Part shown: positions 56,176 through 64,000 of the stretch, in pieces
Layout: each line of letters begins with the position of its first letter
Numbering within the stretch: position 1 is the first letter of the stretch
NCBI GenBank assembly: GCA_007570785.1
Contig: ML664175.1
Coordinates: 11,137,441-11,201,440 of the forward strand
Reading direction: 5' to 3'
DNA: 64,000 nt
Source of the DNA: Antilocapra americana
Lineage: Eukaryota; Chordata; Mammalia; Artiodactyla; Antilocapridae
The notes under the pieces: generated by a model
Told to the model about the DNA's origin: nothing
The model's database searches: none
Seen by the model: only the letters and a program-made list of their open reading frames with translations
Made by a program: the position numbers and the translations under genes

Positions 56176-57894
56176 CAGGGGCTATCCATCACCACCCAAG
56201 TGGCAATAGGCTGAGTTTGCCTTTGGATTCAGGCAGTCTGAGTGCAGAGACCATGCCTGTAGCCATACAATAAATTCTTGTTCTAAAAGTGTGTTCCCTT
56301 CAGCTGAGTTCAGCTCCAGCTGTGAGATTACTATTCTAGGGTTCATACTGGGTCTCCAAGTAATGCCCAATTGCAAAGCGGGCTGGTGTGGAGAGGGCTG
56401 CTATGTCCCTGGGAGAGGAAATGTTTTGATTTTGGAGTGTCAGTGATGCATACAAATTCTGCAGATTGTCCTCCAGAGGTTTCAGGCTGTGCTTTCAGGA
56501 AATGCTCGTGTCCACTCTAGATGTGATCAGCCCAGGGAGGAGGGCCAGGTGCCCAGACTCTGAATGCCAAGTGTGGGCCTAGGACAACAATGATTCTCAC
56601 ACCTTGACTTCTTGATGGCAGGATGCAGAAACTCTGCTGCAGCAAAGCTCATCTCTTTATCACTGCATTTATTTCCATTTTAAACAACAAAGATTTTAAA
56701 AAATCAAATTTTGGAATTAAATCCTAAAGTGTGCCAAATAACAGACTATAACACATGGAGGATTGATGAGTATTTCGTAAAGCACCGTCTTAACGTAACA
56801 GAAATACTCCCAAATTAGTGCTTTTAACCCTTTTTTTTTTTAATTGCTTGGATTAAGATCAACTCTTAAACAAGCCTGGAACCAATATGCTGTTGTTTCT
56901 TCTGTTTGTATCAGTCTTACAGCTGTTGCCTTGCTAGGATTAATTTGTCTCCAAGGGGTTTCAACACTATCCTCCCTAGTGTATTTTCAGAGCCCATAAT
57001 GTCATATAATCGGGACCATGTTATTTTTGTCTGAATCTCTGGGAGTGATGTAAGAGGAAAAAGGAAACCAGCTAACTCCCAACCATTTGACCAAAGGTTA
57101 AATTAGTCTTGGCCTTTCCCCAGCTGGACAGAATGCTGCTCAGTCAAACATTTATTCCACCCAGCAGACTGGAAGTCCTCTTCCTTTCTTCTTCAATTAT
57201 TTTCCTTATGATATTCTTCCCCATCGTGCCCCCAAATAATGCACCAATGCTCATTTCCCCCTCCTGGGCCCCTACCATCTTTATGTTGTTCATTAGGGAT
57301 TATTAGTATTAGGTGGAAATGTGTAGAAAAAGTCCTGTGAGACAGACAGAGATCCTGATGTGGGAACTGGAGACATATTTTCCTGAAGAAAGACTTCAAG
57401 CTGCTAAGTGACTGGAATGAGAACACTCTGCTTTGTCCCTTAGTCTTGTCACCAATGCAGATGCACAGTGCTGCCAGCATCTTGGGAACACCCTGATGGC
57501 TCTGACAGCAGCTTCTTCTGAAGCCAAGCACGACGAGCCAAAACCCCTGGACGAGCTAGTAGCTGGTTGTCTTATAAGACCCATAGATGTATTGATTTTC
57601 ACTCCATCAAACTTCTACTTCCTGTAACTGCAGCATGGAACCTAAGAGCAGGTCTTGAAAAAGTAACATCTCTCCATTAACACCCTTTTATATGTGAAGA
57701 AACTTTAGGGTGTGTGTTGTGACTATGGAATGAGGTAGCAGGCCTGGTGAAATAGCCATGTTTCCTTTGGGTGTTTTTCTTCTGTCAGCAAGCAGGTTGG
57801 TTTACCCAGTGGTAAAATAGAGCTCCCCCGCACCACCCAGGAGTAGGAGACACTGAGGTAGAGGAGAATGAGCTGAGACTTTGAAACTAGAAGG
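56176..57894. other. No recognised feature
   Basis: About 1.7 kb unassigned. Short frames on both strands around 57100-57630 (65-112 codons) overlap each other; I recognise no protein. Confidence 0.45.
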
Positions 57895-58110
57895 GAAAAA
57901 AAAGCAACAGCTGACATCCACTGAAACTTTACCAGGTGTGTGCCAAGCACTCTACATGAATGATTTCCTTCTGCCTGCGCAGTGATTCCAAGAGGCAGGT
58001 ATTTTTGTTGTCCCCATTTTCCAAGAAGGAAACTTAAATTTTGAGAGTTTGGGTAAAAGGCCTAAAGTCACAGAGACAAGAAGTAGGAGCTAGGTTGGAT
58101 TCTTGGGACA
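57895..58110 (+). repeat. MIR SINE remnant, long
   Basis: 'ccaggtgtgtgccaagcact', 'ctacatgaatgatttccttc', 'ttccaagaggcaggtatttt', 'tccccattttccaagaagga' and 'gtcacagagacaagaagtag' give most of a MIR in sense. Confidence 0.85.
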
Positions 58111-58649
58111 AGTTTCCTAGGCTGCTCCATACTGCTTCCCTGGGAGTGGGCTGTGCATGCAATCTCAACATCTTCTTCTCTGAAGTGGAAACAATAAGAC
58201 TTGTCATTCCTACAGATAGGGTAGTTATAAGGGTCTAGGGAGGTACAGATGGGGAAAAATGTGGGCCTGTGAAACCATGTGCAAATATTTGTTATTTTAT
58301 GGCTGGGAAGCGAGGAACCCCAGGGACCGGCTGCCTCATGAGCCTCTGTTCATAGCCTGAGCTCTTGTAATTTGTAAGATAGTTTGGGGCAATGGGGATC
58401 TATGTGAATGGTGGTAGTGATATTTCAACTCTTAATGGATGACATGTGAAGACAAGCAGAAGCAAGAGAACAGGAAAGGGATCCCAGACAACAAGGGCAA
58501 CACCATGTCACAGAGAGAGGAGAGGAGACCAGATGTTGCAGTATCAACCCTCAAGTCAGTTACTTTCCATCTTGCCTCCTAGCCTGAGGTCCATTTGTCC
58601 TCACCCAATTAGATTCTGTCAAAGGCCCCCCGCAAAGAGCTTATCTGAC
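58111..58649. other. No recognised feature
   Basis: Unassigned. Confidence 0.45.
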
Positions 58650-59470
58650 CTCTCTCTGCTCTTACGTCACTGTTTTGGTTCAAGCACCCCTCACCACTCA
58701 CCCTGACTTTGTTATAGCCTCTACTTGTTTCTCCATGCCTCTAGTCTCATCCCCTTTCTCCACCCTGCCATCAGAAAACTTACCCTTCAAAGCCTACACA
58801 ATCCCTTGAAGAATCATGTTTAAATTCTGAACATGAGTTACTACCCTTTAGGACCTGGGCATGTAGCCTCAGGTGAACCACATCTCACAGTCCTATATTC
58901 CAGCCACATCAAACCACCAGCCACTACCAATGCATGACATTTCCTTGGTCAACCTTTGTGCTTTTACTATTTGGGAGGCAGGGAAATGTCCTCCCCTTCC
59001 TTATCAAGAGAACTCCTATGCAAGGTCCAGCTCATGAATTGTCATTCTGTATATCCTTATTGTATTCACATTATCCAATAGTATTGTTCACCACCTGACG
59101 TGAAGAGCTGACTCGTTGGAAAAGACCTTGATGCTGGGAAAGATTGAGGCCAGGAGGTGAAGGAGGCAACAGAGGATGAGACGGCTGGATGGCATCATTG
59201 ACTCAATGAGAGTCTGAGTAAATTCCAGGAGATACTGAAAGACAGGGAAGCCTGGTGTGCTGCAGTCCATGGGGTCACAGAGTCAGACATGACTCAGCAA
59301 TTGAACAATGACAAACAGTATTGTAATTATATAATACCTGTCATTCTCACTCAGGGGTTCTTAGCTCTAGGAACTGTGTGTTAGCCCTTAGATCTATAAT
59401 CCCCAGTGTTGCTGTCAGGCACACAGAAGGCACTTGAGAGAGGTTGTATGAAACAATGAATGAGCCTCTA
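58650..59470 (+). mobile_element. L2 LINE 3' region, split by BovB
   Basis: Sense L2 before (58650-59087) and after (59317-59470) a BovB: 'ctttgttatagcctctactt', 'cacatctcacagtcctatat', 'ttatcaagagaactcctatg', then 'taatacctgtcattctcact', 'ccccagtgttgctgtcaggc' and 'acacagaaggcacttgagag'. It ends in a decayed GAATGAATG tail. Confidence 0.65.
59088..59316 (+). mobile_element. BovB 3' end with 8-bp TSD
   Basis: Sense BovB: 'ctgactcgttggaaaagacc', 'tgatgctgggaaagattgag', 'gacggctggatggcatcatt' and 'ggtcacagagtcagacatga', ending '...cagcaattgaacaatgacaa'. AGTATTGT occurs at 59080-59087 and 59317-59324 and bounds it. Confidence 0.9.
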
Positions 59471-60437
59471 AATTTGGGGCTGGGCTCATATGCAAGATGG
59501 GTCTTCCTCTTCTCTTTGTTCGGTTCACTGGCTGTGTTCTCCCAGAAACTTTCAAGTATTTTTCAACAACTGTAGAGATTGTATTCAGGCCTTATGATGT
59601 GATATGGCCACTTCTGATTATTCCCGAATTGGGGAGTGGGTGGCATGTAAACTATCTTAAAGCAAACAGGCCCTCCAGTAAAAGCTTTTCTTAATTGGAA
59701 GAAGATTTTGGTTCAGTGCAAGGTTTGAACAAATTCTTTGCCTGTCAATTAATCCAGGAAAATGACCTCCCACACTTCCCTTATCTGCTCTTTTCACTGA
59801 TTCAACAGAAAGAACTGGAATGTCGTTGACACCACCATGCTATCCAAAGGAGTAAGATTTAGACCCGTTTTTTCCATCAAAAGGAAGTTATGTAAAGTCT
59901 GCAAACTGAGGCATGTTTCGGTTATTTTTTCATGGAAACCTACTCCAATTCAGTGGGTTAACCATAGCTATTTTGGAGAAATGCTGTATTAGGTAGATAG
60001 CCTCAAAGCCAAAGTGTCAGACATTTTAATTAGTCTAGTTGATTAATATTAATTATTTACACATATATAAATTTATATATGTATAAATTCTGTTCTAAAT
60101 TTTCCCCACCAACAAGCATATATAATAGCCTAAAAGTAGAAATAGATTTCACTTTTAACTGTTGCTAGTCTGATTATAAATGAGAAATCCTCTGTGGTTA
60201 AGAGCAACAACTTCAGGCAAATAAAAATGCATAATGACCACAGAAAATCTTTCCTTAGAACTATTTCTTGGGTTTAGCCAGAGTTCTAGATGAAACCAAT
60301 TTATTTTCTAGGAAGTTGTTATGCTGGGAACAGTAGTCTGGTTCAGTGGTTTGCAAATACTAACCCAATGATGAGTGAAAGGCAGGTGGCAGATGGAACT
60401 TGAAAGGAGATTTTTAAAATGCTATTTCTAGATTCCC
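59471..60437. other. No recognised feature
   Basis: Unassigned, AT-rich around 60030-60090. Confidence 0.45.
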
Positions 60438-60447
60438 CTAGATAGAT

Positions 60448-60616
60448 TCACTTCCCTGGTGGCTCAGCTGGTAAAGAATCCGCCTGCAATGTGGCAGACT
60501 TGGGTTTAATTCAGGGAATGGCTTCCCACTCCAGTATTCTGGCCTAGAGAATTCCATGGACTATACAGTCCATGGGGTCACAAAGAGATGGACACGACTG
60601 AGCGACTTTCGTTTCA
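60448..60616 (+). mobile_element. Bov-tA SINE with 10-bp TSD and internal deletion
   Basis: 'cacttccctggtggctcagc' to 'gacactactgagcgact'-like end. The part between 'gggtttaattcagggaatgg' and 'cttcccactccagtattctg' is shortened. CTAGATAGAT flanks it exactly (60438-60447 and 60617-60626). Confidence 0.94.
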
Positions 60617-60626
60617 CTAGATAGAT

Positions 60627-61839
60627 AGTGATTTGGTGTGTCTGGGAGAGGGAGCAAAACCCCCAGCTAATCTGATGCAAAGCTAGGTTTGGGGTCCACT
60701 CCCATCTCATCCTCTACCTTGCATGGGTACAACTCAAGACAGCACCTTGGTACTTCTTTAAGTGGCACATCTATCTATCTGGAACCTAAACTGTGTGTGG
60801 CAGTGCCCTACAAGCTAGTGGTCTATAGCAAGAGCCACAGGCTACATGAAAATGTGTTCACCACTCAGAGAGCCAGAGTTTGGTGTTCCCGGGCAGTCAA
60901 CAGCCTCTTCATATGTAAGTGATTTGTCAAAGATTATTCTGGACTTATTCTATTGTGCAAGAGAAGTAGAATGGCCTAAGTAAAACCACTCTTCAGCAGC
61001 CTCTGCTCTCATGAATTCTGAAGTTTTCCTCAAATCAGGATGGGAGGGACCAAATCTTTCAAGCTAGACTGTCCTCTTCACCTGGTACAGATGTGGCCCG
61101 TGCATCTAAATGCAAGGGCCTTCCCTCTGAGGACAACGGAAACCAGATACCTTAGCCTGTTCTCCAAGCTGTAGATCAGAGGCCTGACTGAGGGATAAAC
61201 ATTCTGAGGAATTTTCTCAAGGATGGATGGGGTTTCAACTACCTGAGAACACCCAGTAATTCCTGGATTCTCTTATCTTGAAAACTGATTATGCAGAAAC
61301 ATAGTGTAGTGGGTTACCGGAAGATGGCTCATATACAAGGCAGTAGGTGACCACAGGATATGAAACTGTTTCCTTTAATATGAACCACTAAGCATTCTAG
61401 ACTTCTTTGTCATAATGTGTGTGTATATATATATAATAGATTTTAAAGAATATTTTATATATTTAAATGATGTTCATAAATATGGGGAAAAACAATTTAA
61501 AAAATGACTCTAGCTGACTGAACTATTCCATCTAGGCAAAGAGAGTCATTTATGTTTGGAGAAAGGAGTTGAATCTTCATTTTTCTTTCAGTTATAAGTG
61601 GGAATGAATAGATTTGAATTTGTTTGATTTTTCTTAGTTTCTTGATTTCTTGTTATCAAGTTAATTTCTCCAAAGGAAAGACAATTATCTAAGACAACAG
61701 CAGACAAAAGTGCTATTGAGAATTTTTTTTGTCTTTTTATTAACTCTGTCTGATATTAACACTTTAACTTTTATGATTTTAAGAGAAAGTGTATTAAGTA
61801 ACATGGGTCCAAGTGTTCAGGAGATTAGCACTAGTAGCA
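60627..61839. other. No recognised feature
   Basis: Unassigned. A 77-codon frame ends near 60922 beside a strong splice-donor-like GTAAGTG at about 60915, but nothing else supports an exon. A short TG/TA run lies near 61417-61438. Confidence 0.4.
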
Positions 61840-62062
61840 GGGGCTTCCCAGGTGGCCCTAGTGGTACCACTAGAATCTGCCTGCCAATGCAGGAGACATA
61901 AGGGATGCAGATTCAATCCCTGGGTCGAGAAGATTCCCTGGAGGAGGGTCTGGCAACCCACTCCAGTATTCTTTCCTGGTGAATCCCATAGACAGAGGAG
62001 CCTGGGGTCAGTGGATTCACAGAGTTGGACATGTCTGAAGTGACTTAGCATGCACCTAGCAC
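61840..62062 (+). mobile_element. Bov-tA SINE
   Basis: 'ggcttcccaggtggccctag', 'tctgcctgccaatgcaggag', 'gcagattcaatccctgggtc', 'tctggcaacccactccagta' and 'tgaagtgacttagcatgcac', full length in sense. Confidence 0.95.
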
Positions 62063-62119
62063 ACAACAGAGATCATTTCAAAATCTCAACACATTTTAAA
62101 TGTTTCACCCTAAAGGCTG

Positions 62120-62937
62120 TTCATTTCAGTTCAGTTGCTCAATTCTGTCTGACTCTACAACCTCATGGACTGCAGCACACTAGGCCTCCCTGTCCATCAC
62201 AAACTCTCAGAGTTTACTCAAATGCGTGTCCATTGAATCAGTGATGCCATCCAACCATCTCATCCTCTGTCATCCCCTTCTCCTCCTGCCCTCACTCTTT
62301 CCCAGCATCAGGGTCTTTTCCAATGGGTCAGTTCTTCGCATGAGGTGGCCAAAGTATTGGAGTTTCAGCTTTAGCATCAGTCCTTGCAATGAATATTCAG
62401 GACTGATTCCCTTTAGGATGGACTGGTTGGATCTCCTTGCAGTCCAAGGGACTCTCAAGAGTCTTTTCCAACACCACAGTTCAAAAGCATCAGTTCTTCA
62501 GCGCTCAGCTTTCTTTATAGTCCAACTCTCATATCCATACATGACTACTGGAAAAACCATAGCTTTGCATAGACAGACCTTAATTGGCAAAGTGATGTCT
62601 CTGCTTTTTCATATGATGTCTAGGTTGGTCATAGCTTTTCTTCCAAGGAGTAAGCGTCTTTTAATTTCATGGCTGCAGTCACCATCTGCAGTGATTTTGG
62701 AGCCCCCCAAAGTAAAGTCTGTCACTGTTTTCATTGTTTCCCCATCTATTTGCCACAAAGTGATGGGACTGGATGCCATGATCTTCATTTTCTGAATGTT
62801 GAGTTTCAAGCCAACTTTTTCACTCTCCTCTTTCACTCTCATCAAGAGGCTTTTTAGTTCCTCTTCACTTTCTGCCATAAGGGTAGTGTCATCTGCATAT
62901 CTGAAGTTATTGATATTTCTCCAGGCAATCTTGACAA
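62120..62937 (-). mobile_element. BovB LINE, antisense, with 11-bp TSD
   Basis: Well-preserved antisense BovB from its 3' end ('ttcatttcagttcagttgct') to 'ttattgatatttctccaggc'. Minus-strand frames retain the reverse-transcriptase C-terminal part (62609-62878 after MAESEEELKSLL) but the catalytic region is truncated away. CCTAAAGGCTG (62109-62119) and CCTAGAGGCTG (62938-62948) form the TSD, with one mismatch. Confidence 0.92.
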
Positions 62938-62941
62938 CCTA

Positions 62942-63330
62942 GAGGCTGAGCACTGAAGAATTGATGCTTTTGAATTGTGGTGTTGGAGAAGACTCTTGAG
63001 AGTCCCTTGGACTGCAAGGAGATCCAACCAGTCTATCCTAAAGAAAATCAACCCTGAATATTTATTGAAAGGACTGATGCTGAAGCTCCAATACTCTGGT
63101 CACCTAATATGAAGGGCCAACTCACTGGAAAAGACCCTGAGGCTGGGAAAGATTGAAGGCAAAAGGAGAAGAGCATGGCAGAGGATAAGATGGTTAGATA
63201 GCATCACCAACTCAATGGATATGAGTCTAAGCAAGTTCCAGGAGATGGTGAAGGACAGAGAAGCCTGGCATGCAAGTCCATAGACTTGCAAAGAGTTGGA
63301 TATGACTTAGCAACTAAAAGAAAACAATAA
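62942..63330 (+). mobile_element. BovB 3' end, sense, older head-to-head neighbour
   Basis: Sense BovB from 'gaggctgagcactgaagaat' through 'gagatccaaccagtctatcc' and 'aagatggttagatagcatca' to '...gatatgacttagcaactaaa'. Its first bases coincide with the TSD of the antisense copy, so it was already in place when that one inserted at its 5' edge. Confidence 0.92.
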
Positions 63331-64000
63331 AACCCAGCTACTTGTTATCTTTAGAATTGTGTCGAGGTAAATTCTAGAAGTTGTGGTCCTTCAAAGGTGA
63401 CATGAACACAGTAAGGCCCTTATCTAGTCCTATGTTTACAGACATAGCATTAAAGCCCAGATCAACTGTGTCTTTTCTCAGGCCATAGAGATGTGGCCAT
63501 GCCAGCTCTGAAACCTGGGGTTGTCATGATACACAGCCAAGCCACAGCCCTTCCTTTCCCAATTCCTGGGATGAGGGATTAAGACCTTGCCCAAAGGAAA
63601 AATTGTGCTGCTAATATGTGTTTCCTTAATGATGTCAATTGACTCTATCATTGCACATTCCTGTTTTCAGCATCTCCAGTTCCTCCCCCAAAATAAAAAA
63701 TCAGCACTGTTAAAAATCAAAACTGTTCAAAAATCAGCAGTGTTAACGTTAAGTCCTTTCACTGTATTATGTTTGAGCATCTGAATGACCAACACATGCT
63801 CCATCTTTCTTTTTTGGTAGGTGTCAAGAACAGTGTCTGTGAGGATTCATTGCCTCTACCTAGCCACTACTGCTTCTACTGAAGGCTCAACTTATCCTTC
63901 ATATCAGACCAGCTCCTCTGCAGCAGAAAGCATGGTTCTATTGTTCAACTCTGTGGAGACCCCATGGACTCCTGCAGAGGGGCCACTACAAAGTGCATGC
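63331..64000. other. No recognised feature
   Basis: Unassigned to the end of the window. A CTTTCTTTTTTGGTAG acceptor-like motif ends near 63821, but the sequence after it has no sustained reading frame. Confidence 0.4.

Noticed and set aside
57433..57627. Protein-like 64-codon frame near 57.5 kb
   Set aside because: It has no ATG start at its beginning and overlaps minus-strand frames of equal length; no homolog recognised.
60689..60922. Possible coding exon ending at a good GTAAGTG donor
   Set aside because: No matching acceptor, partner exon or recognisable protein. A single donor motif is common by chance.
62226..62795. 189-codon plus-strand frame
   Set aside because: It is the antisense strand of a BovB element; similar frames recur in every antisense BovB in the window (for example 11596-11925).
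62109..63330. Reading the 62-63 kb BovB pair as a fourth twin-primed element
   Set aside because: Both halves keep a BovB 3' end, and a TSD brackets only the antisense copy. Twin priming leaves a single 3' end, so these are two insertions.

Overview
The window is mammalian nuclear DNA from a ruminant (cattle, sheep, goat, deer or a relative; I cannot name the species). The reason is its repeat set: many tRNA-Glu-derived Bov-tA and Bov-A2 SINEs, two CHR-2-type SINEs and many BovB (RTE) LINE copies, a combination specific to ruminants. Mixed with these are L1, MIR, L2, MER5A and MaLR/ERV LTRs of general eutherian type. I found no protein-coding gene, rRNA gene, functional tRNA gene or CRISPR array that the sequence supports. 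Open reading frames are short; the longest belong to decayed L1 and BovB reverse transcriptases. The window is best read as intergenic or intronic sequence.

Layout. 1-8.3 kb: L1 remnants, a BovB copy with a target-site duplication (TSD), a MaLR LTR, and a complete 1,126-bp solo LTR with a perfect 6-bp TSD (3989-5114). 8.4-13.8 kb: old L1, SINEs, an antisense BovB and an antisense L1. 13.8-19.7 kb: mostly unassigned sequence, plus an ERV LTR, two adjacent MER5A elements, an L1 3' end and a small fold-back (18251-18343). 19.9-22.5 kb: one decayed L2 split by two SINEs and two LTRs. 22.5-35.1 kb: mostly unassigned sequence with scattered MIRs and SINEs, and a 91-bp segment present twice, 2 kb apart.

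35.9-43.6 kb is the most structured block. A 5'-inverted (twin-primed) L1 with a TSD lies beside a long old L1, which is itself split by a 5'-inverted BovB and a second small BovB, and ends in a (GT)19 microsatellite. 43.6-51.6 kb is mostly unassigned with SINEs, MIRs and a G-quadruplex motif near 49.98 kb. At 51.7-52.9 kb an MLT1 LTR is split by a third 5'-inverted element, a BovB with a TSD. 53-59.5 kb holds L2 and MIR fossils. At 62.1-63.3 kb two BovB copies lie head to head, and a TSD shows that one landed at the 5' edge of the other.

No new molecular system was found. The useful content is insertion history: nested elements whose TSDs and junctions date them relative to each other, and three 5'-inverted LINE insertions within 17 kb, two of them RTE-class. 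Boundaries without a stated TSD are accurate to about 10-30 bp. Family names come from recognising consensus sequence, not from a database search.
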